Notes: generated by a model from the sequence alone, not told the origin. A stretch of 17,217 nt of DNA from Candidatus Muproteobacteria bacterium RIFCSPHIGHO2_01_FULL_65_16 (GCA_001785175.1 MFSY01000122.1:15491-32707); one strand, 5' to 3'. Positions 6,940 to 14,638 are shown, counted from the first letter of the stretch. A program made the numbers and translations.

Positions 6940-8247
6940 ATGCTGACTATCTTCCATCGGCTCGCCGCCGCCGTCATCAAGGAGATCCGCCTGATCCTGC
7001 GCGACAAGGAGGCGTTGATCATCCTGTTCATCATGCCGATGGTGTTCGTGCTGATCCTGTCGCTGGCGCTGCGCGATTCCTTCCACGAACGCGCCGGCGT
7101 GCGCTTCGCGCTGCTGATCGTGAACCAGGACCGCGGCCCGGTGGGCGACAAGCTGGTCGAGATCTTCAGCCAGAGCGCCAACTTCAGGACCGAGGTTGTC
7201 ACCGCCAACGGACCGGTGCCGAGCGCGGCCGCGCTCGACGCCGATCTGCGCGCCGGTCGTTACAAGTTCGCTTTTCGGATTCCACCCAAAACCAGCGAGC
7301 GCGCGCTGCGCCGGGTGCAGCAACAACTCGGCCTCCAGCCCACGGGCAAAGTGCCGGAGGCCTCCGTGGCGCTCACGCTGTTGAGCGACCCGACGGTACG
7401 CGGCGATCAGCGCGCGCTGGTGCAGGCCGCGCTCAATCGCGCGCTCCAGGGCGTGGAGTCCGGCATGCTGCTCCAGCAATTCGCCGCCATCGGCAAGCGT
7501 CTGGCGCCGTTCGCCGCGAACGTGCCGGGTGTACCCGCGCTCAGGGCGCCGAAGACCCTCGATGCCTTCGCCGAGGTCAAGGACCCGGATGAAACCGGCA
7601 AGCCGTACAAGGAACAGACCCCGACCTCGGTGCAGCAGAATGCCCCGGCGTGGACCATGCTCGCCATGTTTTTCCTGGTGATTCCGCTGTCCGTGACCCT
7701 GATAAAGGAACGCCAGGTCGGCAGCCTGACGCGGCTGCAATCCATGGGCGCGCCGGCGTGGGTGCTGCTGGCCGGCAAGATTCTGCCGTATTTCGTGATC
7801 AACCAGGTGCAACTGGTGTTGATCCTGATCGAGGGGATGTATGTGTTGCCGCTGTTCGGCGGCGATGTGCTCACGATCGGCGACGCCCCCGTGGCGATCG
7901 CGCTGGTGTCGGTGGCCGCGAGTCTCGCCGCCATCGGCTTCGGCCTGCTGATCGCCTCGTTCTCGCGCACGCCGGAACAGGCCACGACCTTCGGCGCGAC
8001 CTCGGTGCTGGTGCTGGCGGCCGTGGGCGGGATCATGGTGCCGAAGCTGGTGATGCCGCCGGCGATGCAGCGCCTGGGCGATCTCTCGCCCATGTCCTGG
8101 GGGCTGGAGGGATTTCTGGATATATTCGTGCGCGGCGGCGGCGTCGCCGAAGTGCTGCCGGAATGCAGCCAGCTGCTGGTGTTCGCGGCCGTCTGCCTGA
8201 TAATCGCGGTGTGGCAATTTGCCCGCCGCATGGCCAATGTTTCGTAG
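6940..8247 (+). CDS. ABC-2 type transporter permease
   Basis: 435 residues. One N-terminal membrane helix (about 24-43) is followed by a periplasmic domain (about 44-235) and five further hydrophobic segments (about 237-255, 273-303, 318-341, 350-369 and 410-428). This is the YhhJ/YbhR/DrrB-like ABC-2 layout with a large loop between helices 1 and 2. The start is ATG at 6940, with GAAGGA just after the ATPase stop as a good ribosome-binding site and a 7-base intergenic gap. With the ATPase it should form an inner-membrane exporter. Known aryl polyene loci usually carry MMPL-type exporters, so an ABC-2 exporter is closer to the Bacteroidetes flexirubin arrangement. Confidence 0.92.
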   Translation: MLTIFHRLAAAVIKEIRLILRDKEALIILFIMPMVFVLILSLALRDSFHERAGVRFALLIVNQDRGPVGDKLVEIFSQSANFRTEVVTANGPVPSAAALDADLRAGRYKFAFRIPPKTSERALRRVQQQLGLQPTGKVPEASVALTLLSDPTVRGDQRALVQAALNRALQGVESGMLLQQFAAIGKRLAPFAANVPGVPALRAPKTLDAFAEVKDPDETGKPYKEQTPTSVQQNAPAWTMLAMFFLVIPLSVTLIKERQVGSLTRLQSMGAPAWVLLAGKILPYFVINQVQLVLILIEGMYVLPLFGGDVLTIGDAPVAIALVSVAASLAAIGFGLLIASFSRTPEQATTFGATSVLVLAAVGGIMVPKLVMPPAMQRLGDLSPMSWGLEGFLDIFVRGGGVAEVLPECSQLLVFAAVCLIIAVWQFARRMANVS

Positions 8248-8265
8248 AATCCCCAACAAGAAATT

Positions 8266-8371
8266 AACCGCCAAGACGCCGGGCCTGCCCCGGCAGGCTG
8301 TAAGCCGGGGAACGCCAAGTTTTTTGTTGCTGAAAAACGCCTTTCTTGGCGACCTTGGCGCCTTGGCGGTT
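8266..8371. repeat. 106-bp palindromic repeat built on CGCCAAG boxes
   Basis: The ends AACCGCCAAGACGCC (8266-8280) and GGCGCCTTGGCGGTT (8357-8371) are inverted copies matching at 14 of 15 positions. Inside are CGCCAAG at 8313-8319, CTTGGCG at 8345-8351 and 8354-8360, and a GCCTGCC-CC-GGCAGGC hairpin at 8283-8298. It fills most of the gap between the permease and ACP genes. It could attenuate or terminate transcription from the exporter genes into the polyketide genes, but no clear rho-independent T-tract follows the main stem. It looks like a non-autonomous dispersed repeat. Confidence 0.7.
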
Positions 8372-8414
8372 CAAAATCATATTCATGTTGTTAGAGACTC
8401 TTAAAGCTAGGCCC

Positions 8415-8684
8415 ATGACGACTCTGGACTCAACGCAACTCAAGCGCGACCTGAAACAGCTTATCGTGCAGGCGTGCAACCGGGACGTGGCGCCGGAGAC
8501 CATCGCCGATGACGCCGCGTTGATCGGGTCGGACTCGGCGCTCGGGCTCGATTCGCTCGATGTGTTGCAGGTCAACATGGCGATTCAGCGCCACTACGGC
8601 GCCCGCATCGAGGACGGCAAACACGCGCGCCGGGTGATGAAGACGATCAACAGCCTGGCCGAGTTCATCCAGTCCGGACGTTGA
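8415..8684 (+). CDS. Acyl carrier protein
   Basis: 89 residues from ATG at 8415. The motif ALGLDSLDVL carries the phosphopantetheine attachment site at Ser47, within the usual four-helix ACP length. An in-frame ATG at 8385 and a TTG at 8346 lie further upstream but would add non-ACP sequence, part of it from the repeat element, so 8415 is preferred although its ribosome-binding site is weak. It is followed directly by KS and KS-beta genes, so it should carry the growing chain for that pair and perhaps the malonyl extender. It is the only ACP in the window; characterised aryl polyene clusters usually have two, so another may lie outside. Like other ACPs it needs a phosphopantetheinyl transferase, which is not seen here. 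Confidence 0.93.
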   Translation: MTTLDSTQLKRDLKQLIVQACNRDVAPETIADDAALIGSDSALGLDSLDVLQVNMAIQRHYGARIEDGKHARRVMKTINSLAEFIQSGR

Positions 8685-9856
8685 GCGCCGGCCCTCACAG
8701 CGCCGTGTGTGTGGGCGGCTATGGGCTGGTGTCGTGCTACGGCACCGGCGCCCAGGCCGTGGTCGAACCGCTGCGGGCGCGGCGTCCCGGCAGCGCGCCG
8801 CTGACAGGCCTGCAGCTGCCGTTACCGGAAGCGCTGCCGGTCAACCGGATGGATCCGCAGCGATATCCGGCGGGGATGGCCGGGACCCAGGCCGCCATGC
8901 TCGCGGCGGCGCACGAAGCGCTGACCATGGCCGGACTCGACCGCACGCACGCCCTGACCGATTGCGCCCTGGTTCTGGGTGGCACCGGATCGCTCGCCAT
9001 CGCCGAGGCCGAAATCCGCCGCGTCTGGGAACGCACCGGCGTGGCGACGGCGCTTCCCGTCACCAGCGCCGGCGCCATGGCGCGCCAGTTGGCGACCACG
9101 CTGGGTCTCGACGGCCCGGTGTTCTGTCTCGCCACCGCCTGCGCCTCGAGCGCGAATGCCCTGCTGGTCGCGCGCGACCTGATTCGGCGTGGACAGGCGC
9201 GCCGCGCGCTGGTGATCGGCGCCGAGAGGCTGAGCGCGATCACGCTGAGCGGATTTCAGTCGCTGCTGCTGCTCGACCCCGCGGGCTGCCGGCCGTTCGA
9301 TGCCGCGCGTCGCGGGCTGCAACTGGGCGAGGGCGTGGGCGCGCTGTGGCTGGAGCCGGTCCCCGCGGGTCACGCTGATTCCGGCCGGCGCCACCGTTTC
9401 CACGGCGGCGCCAACCTGTGCGACACGCATCACATGACCAGCGCCAGCCCCGACGGCGGCGCCATGGCGCGCGTCATGCAGGCGGCGCTGACGCAGGCCG
9501 GCGTCGCCGCCGAAGAGATCGTGGCGATCAAGGCGCACGGCACCGGCAGTGCCGACAACGATCTGGCCGAGGCCGCGGCGATGAAGACCGTGTTCGGCGC
9601 GCGCGTGCCGCCGTTCACCGGTTTGAAGCGCGGTCTCGGGCATACGCTCGCCGCTTGCGGCGCGGTCGAGACCGTGGCGTTTCTCGCCTGCCTCGACGCC
9701 GGCTTCATTCCGCCGACCGCCGGCTTCGAGGCGTTCGATCCGGCGCTCGGCGTGCAGCCGCTGGTACCGGCGCAAGACGCGCCGGCTGGAATCTATCTCT
9801 ATAACTTCTTCGGTTTCGGCGGCAACTACGGCACGCTGGTGATCGGCCATGGCTGA
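8681..9856 (+). CDS. Beta-ketoacyl-ACP synthase, second KS
   Basis: 391 residues. The full catalytic set is present: Cys154 in CLATACASSANA, His286 in KAHGTGS, and Lys316/His321 in GLKRGLGHTLAACG. NFFGFGGNYG closes the domain. The proposed start is TTG at 8681, overlapping the ACP stop as TTGA. GTG codons at 8705 and 8711 are alternatives, and none has a convincing ribosome-binding site. It is more divergent from FabF than the KS encoded at 3258-4451 and is paired with an inactive homologue directly downstream (8-base overlap), so it probably works as a KS-alpha/KS-beta heterodimer on the ACP encoded upstream. It may build one of the acyl chains used by the DarB-like enzyme, or initiate the polyene. 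That division of labour is inferred. Confidence 0.9.
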   Translation: MSAGPHSAVCVGGYGLVSCYGTGAQAVVEPLRARRPGSAPLTGLQLPLPEALPVNRMDPQRYPAGMAGTQAAMLAAAHEALTMAGLDRTHALTDCALVLGGTGSLAIAEAEIRRVWERTGVATALPVTSAGAMARQLATTLGLDGPVFCLATACASSANALLVARDLIRRGQARRALVIGAERLSAITLSGFQSLLLLDPAGCRPFDAARRGLQLGEGVGALWLEPVPAGHADSGRRHRFHGGANLCDTHHMTSASPDGGAMARVMQAALTQAGVAAEEIVAIKAHGTGSADNDLAEAAAMKTVFGARVPPFTGLKRGLGHTLAACGAVETVAFLACLDAGFIPPTAGFEAFDPALGVQPLVPAQDAPAGIYLYNFFGFGGNYGTLVIGHG

Positions 9857-10823
9857 ACCGTCGGTGGTGTATATCCATGCGAGCGCGGCCCTCGGTCCGA
9901 ATCGCGATTACCTGCCGGCCCAGCGTGTGCGTCTGTCGGCCGACCCCGCTCCGTCGGATTTGCGCGAACTCACCAGGCGCGTCCTCGGTCAGTCGTTGCG
10001 TCAGGCCTCCCACTTTGTCGAGCTCGCCGCCATCGGCGCGCGCCTGTGCCTCGAACGTGCGGGCCAGGCGCCGCCACCGGCGACCGCGGTCTATCTCGGC
10101 ACCGGGTTGGCCGAGGTGCGCGCGGGCGAGGCCCTGTTCAAGCAGGTATTGCCGCCCGGACCGGGGTTGGCCTCGCCGTTTGACTTCATCAACGCCACCA
10201 ACAACATGGCGGCGTTCTATGTCGCGCGACTCGCCGGACTTGTCAGCCGCAACCTCACGCTGACGCTGGAGCAATTCTCGTTCGAAGCGGCGCTCTATCT
10301 GGCGTGGCAGGACCTGCGGCACGGGGCCGTGCCCGCGGCGCTCGTCGGCGGGGTGGACGAAAACTCGTTTCCGCGGGCGAATCATCTGCGCTTCCTGTCG
10401 TTGCGCGACGATCAGGTCATGGGCGAGGGCAGCGCCTGGCTGTATCTTAACGGCGACCCGGACGGCGCCATCGGGGAAGTGCTGTGTGTCGAGACGCTCA
10501 AGACCGACGGCCTCGGCGGCACGGCCTGGGCCCAGGCGCTGCGGCAGTTTGTGGGGGCGCAGTTCACACCCACGGCGCCCGTGTCGTTGTTGCCGGGGTA
10601 TGGGCTGGCGCCGGAAGAGACCGAGGCGCTGACCCGCGCGCTGCCCGGCGTAATGCTCGCGCCCTACCTGGATTACTGTGGCTGTTATCCGACCGCAGCG
10701 GCCTTTGGTGTGGCGATGCAGTTCGATGTCCCGCCTGCGGCGCCCCAACTCTGGCTGCACGTCAACCGTGACCGCCGCGGTCAGACGCGGCTGATCGGCG
10801 TGCGCCGTCCAGCAGGCTGTTGA
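9849..10823 (+). CDS. KS-beta / chain-length-factor-like protein, catalytic Cys replaced by Gln
   Basis: 324 residues with a recognisable thiolase-type fold pattern but no catalytic triad. Aligned by eye with the upstream KS, the nucleophile falls at Gln142 in TLEQFSFEAAL, the substitution typical of type II PKS chain length factors. The HGT and GHT histidines are also missing; the second region reads LDYCGCYPTAAAFG (about 275-288). It should therefore be a non-condensing partner of the KS encoded at 8681-9856. The ATG at 9849 lies inside the KS gene (8-base overlap). The last residues, Gly-Cys, and the TGA are encoded by the left end of a palindromic repeat, so the C-terminus may have been altered by insertion of that repeat. 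It is unlike the shorter chain-length factor of block A. Confidence 0.82.
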   Translation: MAEPSVVYIHASAALGPNRDYLPAQRVRLSADPAPSDLRELTRRVLGQSLRQASHFVELAAIGARLCLERAGQAPPPATAVYLGTGLAEVRAGEALFKQVLPPGPGLASPFDFINATNNMAAFYVARLAGLVSRNLTLTLEQFSFEAALYLAWQDLRHGAVPAALVGGVDENSFPRANHLRFLSLRDDQVMGEGSAWLYLNGDPDGAIGEVLCVETLKTDGLGGTAWAQALRQFVGAQFTPTAPVSLLPGYGLAPEETEALTRALPGVMLAPYLDYCGCYPTAAAFGVAMQFDVPPAAPQLWLHVNRDRRGQTRLIGVRRPAGC

Positions 10824-10972
10824 AAAAACCAGTTTTTAACGGCCTGCGGCGCGGTACAGGGATGTACCGCCATTTTCAAACGCGGTAAGCGTTTGAAAAT
10901 GAAGCAAAGCAAAAACCACGCTTTTTGCTTTGCGCGTTGAAAAAGGCCATGGATGGACTTTTTCAACAACCT
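10814..10972. repeat. MITE-like palindromic element between convergent genes
   Basis: About 159 bp bounded by inverted ends AGGCTGTTGAAAAA (10814-10827) and TTTTTCAACAACCT (10959-10972), which pair at 13 of 14 positions. It contains three perfect nested stem-loops: GCGGTACA-GGGA-TGTACCGC (10851-10870), ATTTTCAAACGC with loop GGTAA (10872-10900), and GCAAAGCAAAAA with a 6-base loop (10904-10933). It lies between the ends of the KS-beta gene (plus) and the BtrH-like gene (minus) and encodes the KS-beta stop codon. Stacked hairpins in a convergent gap could also act as a bidirectional terminator. No transposase is present. Confidence 0.78.
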
Positions 10973-10993
10973 CGGACGCCGGCGCGCTGACTC

Positions 10994-11995
10994 CTACACC
11001 GTCGCGCGCAGCGCCCGGAATATTTTTTCCTCGCGCCCCGCGCAGTCGTGCAGGAGCGCGGCCAGTTCCCGGTAAACGGCGGCGCCTTCTCCGCGCCCCT
11101 TGCACAGTTGTGCCCCCTGCAGCGCGAACTCGCGCCAGCGATCGCCGGTTTCGGTCAGGCGTTGCGACACTTCGGCGAGCGCCGGCTGGTTCAGTATCCC
11201 GGCGGCTTCCTGCAGGAACGCGGCATACAGGAAACGGAAACCGGCGCCGCCGGTGCCGATCTCTTCCTGCATGCGCACCACGCTGCCGACACAGAGACGC
11301 GCCCGCTCGACACCGTATTTCCGCGGCCAGCGTTCGATCTGACCGGCGAGGCGGCGGATGCCGCGCACCCCCATAAACGGAATCGGGATGTCCAGCATAC
11401 GCTTGCTGGTAGTGCGGATGGCGTCGCGCAACGCCGCCGGGAGATCCGGCGCGGCGGGTATGTATTCCGGGTAATAGATTAGCCCCTTGGGCGCGAACAG
11501 GCCCTTGGCGAAGCGCGCGCGCCTCAGGTCCGCGGCGCTGCAGGTCACCGGATGCTCGCCGACCGGATCGCTCAGCAGATAGTCGTCTCCCTGTTTGCCG
11601 TAGGCGACCAGATTGTGCGCGTTGAACTGAAAACGCATGTCCGGCGGGAAGTACGTCAGCCAGAAGACGTTGGTCTGCAAACCCACCGGCAGGCCGTGCG
11701 CCAGGAAGTCATCGAGCGCGCGCATGCCGGCGTCGGGGTCGCGGTAGCGATGCGCGCGCAGGCGCACGCCCAGGCGCCGGCACAGGTTCTTGATGATGGC
11801 GCCGGGCGCGTCGCGGTAGGCGGTGAGCGGGATGCCGCCCATTCTGAGAAACGGCACATGCAGAAAGAACAAGCCGCCACCGAGACCGAAGGCGAGCGGT
11901 TCGCTCAAACGCAGGCCACCGTGGCGCAGCAGGGCGCTGATGGTGCCGCTTTCGCAGTGCGCGGAATGGCGGTGTTCGAAGACCGGGGCGGTCAT
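10994..11995 (-). CDS. BtrH N-terminal-domain protein, putative ACP-dependent acyltransferase
   Basis: 333 residues from ATG at 11995, in an ATGA overlap with the upstream 137-residue gene. The N-terminus (HRHSAHCESGTISALLRHGG, then LSEPLAFGLGGGLFF) matches the BtrH N-terminal family, named for butirosin BtrH, which moves an acyl group from an ACP onto an aminoglycoside. A papain/C39-like catalytic set can be read: Cys14 in AHCESG, His127 in FNAHNLVAYG and Asp143 in LLSDPV. The region after about 190 is mainly helical and unassigned. BtrH-type genes accompany darA/darB genes in Bacteroidetes flexirubin-type loci, as I recall. It may transfer an ACP-bound polyene acyl chain to the resorcinol or another acceptor; this is inferred. 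The frame extends upstream, but that part lies in the neighbouring gene. Confidence 0.85.
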   Translation of the reverse strand: MTAPVFEHRHSAHCESGTISALLRHGGLRLSEPLAFGLGGGLFFLHVPFLRMGGIPLTAYRDAPGAIIKNLCRRLGVRLRAHRYRDPDAGMRALDDFLAHGLPVGLQTNVFWLTYFPPDMRFQFNAHNLVAYGKQGDDYLLSDPVGEHPVTCSAADLRRARFAKGLFAPKGLIYYPEYIPAAPDLPAALRDAIRTTSKRMLDIPIPFMGVRGIRRLAGQIERWPRKYGVERARLCVGSVVRMQEEIGTGGAGFRFLYAAFLQEAAGILNQPALAEVSQRLTETGDRWREFALQGAQLCKGRGEGAAVYRELAALLHDCAGREEKIFRALRATV

Positions 11996-12405
11996 GGCGG
12001 GGTGCCGGTGGACGCCGGCACCGAACCCAGGGCCTCCACGCTGATCCCGAGGGCCTGGGCGTAACATGTCAACAGGGCGGGCTTGAGGCGGGCGAAGATT
12101 TCCGGTTTCAGGTGCCGGCGTCCCCGCCACGACCAGAGGCCGGTATGGGAGGCGAGCAGCCCGGGGGTCATCTGACAACGCACCATGTGATATTCGAGCG
12201 GGCTCGCCCGCCCCTGATGGACGCGCTCGCGCACGGCCTCGACCGCGCGGCGGATCTCCTCGACCGCCTGGGCGTTGACGATCTTTTCCACCTGCCAGCC
12301 CTTGCTCGGCACCACCACGTAGCGGCCGTGCTCATCCACGGCATAGCAGGCGCGGCGGTGACCCGCGAGCATGGATTCGTCCTGGGGAACCTCGGTGGTC
12401 TTCAT
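11992..12405 (-). CDS. Unrecognised 137-residue cluster protein, possible HTH-like C-terminus
   Basis: I do not recognise this family with confidence. The start is ATG at 12405, 22 bases after the darB-like stop, and the end overlaps the BtrH-like gene by four bases (ATGA), so it belongs to block C. The N-terminal part contains YAVDEHGRYVVVPSKGWQVE (21-40). A charged helical stretch (about 43-66) follows, then MTPGLLASHTGLWSWRGRRH (79-98) and a further helix (101-119), which together resemble a helix-turn-helix fold. No signal peptide or membrane segment is visible. It could be a small regulator or an accessory protein for BtrH or DarB. Coding status is supported by the tight overlaps on the downstream side and by a frame that stays open between the two recognised genes. 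Confidence 0.78.
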   Translation of the reverse strand: MKTTEVPQDESMLAGHRRACYAVDEHGRYVVVPSKGWQVEKIVNAQAVEEIRRAVEAVRERVHQGRASPLEYHMVRCQMTPGLLASHTGLWSWRGRRHLKPEIFARLKPALLTCYAQALGISVEALGSVPASTGTPP

Positions 12406-12427
12406 CCGGGCCGGCGGTCTTCTGGCG

Positions 12428-13585
12428 TTACACCACGGTGAGATGCATGTAACAGAAACAGAACCGCGCGCTTTCGGGAATGGAGCAAAGCAGCCGGTCG
12501 CCGGCCTTCAGCCGTCCGGAATACAGCAACTCCTCCATGATCAGGTAGATCGAGGCCGCGCCGACGTTGCCGACGCGCGTGAGGTTGCTGAACCAGCGAT
12601 CGGCGGGAATCCCGAAGCCCTGTTGCACCATGCGGTCGTGCAGGCGCGTGCGGAAATACTCCGATGAATAATGCGGCAGGAACCAGGTGACGTCCTCGGG
12701 CCGGAGGTCGTGGCGGCGCGCGATCGGGATGAGCGCACGATCAACCCAGACCGGCAGGACATGTTCGTTGAGCAGGCGCGCATCCTGCTTGAGCGCATAA
12801 AAACCCTGGCGCACGATATCGAGCGGATCCTCGATCTCGTTCCAGTACTGCAGGCTGCCGTCGGGGCGTTTGTTGACGCCGCCGCCATACATGCACACCG
12901 GCATGTCGCCGGCGAACGACATCAGGTCAATCCAGTCTATACGCAGCGACAGCCGGTCGCGATTTGGTTGCGGTTGCACCAGCGCGGCGCCGGCGCCGTC
13001 CGACAGCATCCAGCGCAGAAAGTCCTTTTCGAAGCTCAGTTCCGGATGGTGTTCGAGATCGGTCACCCGGCCCTCCACCTCCGGTCCGAAGTTGCGCCCA
13101 CGCATGTGGCGCGAGGGCAACTCGGAACCGAGACTGACGGCGTTGCGGTACAGGCCGGCTTCGACGTTGAGCATGGCGTAGCGCAGCGCGGTGGCCGATG
13201 AAGTGCAGACCGCCGCAGCCGTGAACACCTCGCACGGCGGCGTACCCAACTCGCCATGCACCATGAAGCCATGCGCCGGCTGGGTCGAGTCGGGACTCGC
13301 TGTTCCGGCACACAGGCACTCGAGGGTCTTGAGATCGAAACCGCTCTTCTGCGCCAGTGCGCGTACCGCCTCGGCCCCCATCTGGGCGTTGGTGTGGGTG
13401 TGGCGGCCGGTGGCCGGATCTATGGCGTAATAGCGGGTCTGGATGCCGTTGTTGCGCAGGACGATCTTGCGCGAGCGCGACGGCTTGCCGTTCACCCGGC
13501 CCAATACATTTTCGATTTCGTCATTGCTCACCGGTGCATTCGGCAAGAAACTCGCAATGTCGGTGATGTAGGCTTTCGCCGTCAT
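12428..13585 (-). CDS. darB: DarB-like KAS III-family ketosynthase/cyclase
   Basis: 385 residues. A thiolase-fold KAS III (FabH-type) enzyme with the complete triad: Cys127 in TAAAVCTSSATA, His305 in FLPHYSSEY (PHQAN position) and Asn340 in RVGNVGAAS. In the DarB family this enzyme condenses a beta-ketoacyl with an alpha,beta-unsaturated acyl thioester and cyclises them to a cyclohexanedione, the precursor of dialkylresorcinol. The start is ATG at 13585, nine bases after GAGG (13595-13598). A GTG at 13591 is in frame but too close to that site. It lies directly downstream of the darA-like gene, the usual darA-darB pairing, which supports the assignment. FabH-like or OleA-like priming is the alternative. 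Confidence 0.85.
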   Translation of the reverse strand: MTAKAYITDIASFLPNAPVSNDEIENVLGRVNGKPSRSRKIVLRNNGIQTRYYAIDPATGRHTHTNAQMGAEAVRALAQKSGFDLKTLECLCAGTASPDSTQPAHGFMVHGELGTPPCEVFTAAAVCTSSATALRYAMLNVEAGLYRNAVSLGSELPSRHMRGRNFGPEVEGRVTDLEHHPELSFEKDFLRWMLSDGAGAALVQPQPNRDRLSLRIDWIDLMSFAGDMPVCMYGGGVNKRPDGSLQYWNEIEDPLDIVRQGFYALKQDARLLNEHVLPVWVDRALIPIARRHDLRPEDVTWFLPHYSSEYFRTRLHDRMVQQGFGIPADRWFSNLTRVGNVGAASIYLIMEELLYSGRLKAGDRLLCSIPESARFCFCYMHLTVV

Positions 13586-13593
13586 GTCCACTT

Positions 13594-13598
13594 ACCTC
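13594..13598 (-). promoter_or_regulatory. Ribosome-binding site that sets the darB-like start
   Basis: The minus strand reads TTGAGGTAAGTGGACATG. GAGG is nine bases from the ATG at 13585 but only three from the GTG at 13591, so it selects the ATG. This is one of the few strong Shine-Dalgarno sites in the window. Confidence 0.65.
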
Positions 13599-13634
13599 AA
13601 TCTGTCAGTCACAGCCGCCGGGGCGGTCAAAATT

Positions 13635-14576
13635 TTATGAGTACTGCGCCAGCCGCTCCGTGGACGACCCGGAGGGCGCCTCCAGGCGCGCGACCTCCGC
13701 CTCCAGCCGCTTCCGTAACAACGGTCGCAGCAGGGCGCGCATGATAATGCTCAACGGCATGACCGTCAGGATCATGGCGACGAGAAACACAATGTAGACC
13801 ACGAGCACCAGCCGCCGCAGCGGGTTCCCCGGCTTGCCGATGGCGCGCAACAATTTTCCCCACAGCCGGAAGCTGCGGTGCGCAATTTTCTCGCCGGTGA
13901 TGTAGCCGGGAATGACCTTGACGGCGCCGAGCCCGGAAAGCAGTGGGCCCTGGGCGGATTGTAGCAGAGGCAGCGCATCGGCCAACGCCCGGCCGAAGCG
14001 CGCGGCGGCCGCGATCTCGGCCGCGCTCACCCCGGCGGGGGGAAATATCCCCCAGAAGCCGTTCTTTTTCCCGGTCAGAACCCACCGGGGGGTGGTGATG
14101 AAAGTCGCCCACGGCGGTCCCTGGTCCACCAGCACCACGTTGTCAACGAGGCGCGCGCCGAGGTCCCGGAGCAGGCCTTTCATCTTCTCTTGCGCCGACA
14201 ACCACATGTTGCGGCAGGCGATGAAGGTAATGACCGGCGTGTCTCGCAGCACCCGCGCCGCCTCGGACTTGAGGAACGCCGTCACCGGCAGCGACGGCGA
14301 CAGGAACCATACCTGGTAGGACAGCACCACCAGGTCGAAGCGCGCCGCCGGGCCGAAGGCCACCGGCCGGATGGGCGGCGGGTCGAGGTGCACGCACTCC
14401 GGGAAGGTATCGAAGAACCGGAAAAATCCCCACGGGAACGGAAACGGTTCAACCGGCTCCAGGTTCTGCCACACGATCACCACGTCCGGGCGGTTGGCCA
14501 GCGGACTCAGCAGCGACTTTACGGCACGCGTGAGTTGGCCGGTTTGCGAGTAATGGAGGACGAGGATACGAATCAT
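13635..14576 (-). CDS. darA: DarA-like dialkylresorcinol biosynthesis protein (flavodoxin fold)
   Basis: 313 residues. The N-terminus ILVLHYSQTGQL (4-15) is a flavodoxin-type strand plus phosphate-binding loop (S10-Q-T-G13). The segments FPFPWGFFRFFDTFPE (45-60), FDLVVLSYQVWFLSPSLP (80-97), ITFIACRNMWLSAQE (116-130) and GKKNGFWGIFPPAGVS (169-184) match what I remember of proteins annotated as dialkylresorcinol condensing enzyme DarA. One membrane segment (about 255-279) lies near a basic C-terminus, so it is probably membrane associated. In the DAR pathway DarA acts after the DarB cyclase as the aromatase that converts cyclohexanedione to resorcinol, and a flavin-type fold would suit that oxidation. 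The start is ATG at 14576; no clear ribosome-binding site is seen. It is the first gene of block C. Confidence 0.83.
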   Translation of the reverse strand: MIRILVLHYSQTGQLTRAVKSLLSPLANRPDVVIVWQNLEPVEPFPFPWGFFRFFDTFPECVHLDPPPIRPVAFGPAARFDLVVLSYQVWFLSPSLPVTAFLKSEAARVLRDTPVITFIACRNMWLSAQEKMKGLLRDLGARLVDNVVLVDQGPPWATFITTPRWVLTGKKNGFWGIFPPAGVSAAEIAAAARFGRALADALPLLQSAQGPLLSGLGAVKVIPGYITGEKIAHRSFRLWGKLLRAIGKPGNPLRRLVLVVYIVFLVAMILTVMPLSIIMRALLRPLLRKRLEAEVARLEAPSGSSTERLAQYS

Positions 14577-14638
14577 AGACGGGTAAAGCGGACCGGTGGT
14601 AATGAGCCTGGATACAGACGCCGGCGGCGATTGCTTAC

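Noticed and set aside
5937..8274. Long minus-strand open frames (423 and 455 residues) opposite the ABC transporter genes
   Set aside because: They are antisense to an ATPase with all ABC motifs and to a permease with clear membrane helices. Their own translations are Arg/Gln/His-rich and motif-free.
8822..10760. Minus-strand open frames of 342 and 351 residues opposite the second KS and KS-beta genes
   Set aside because: These are antisense shadows without recognisable domains. The plus-strand reading keeps the KS catalytic residues and gene overlaps.
11996..12178. 61-residue N-terminal extension of the BtrH-like protein
   Set aside because: This stretch is the 137-residue gene read in another frame. 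The ATG at 11995 in an ATGA overlap begins the BtrH-family sequence.
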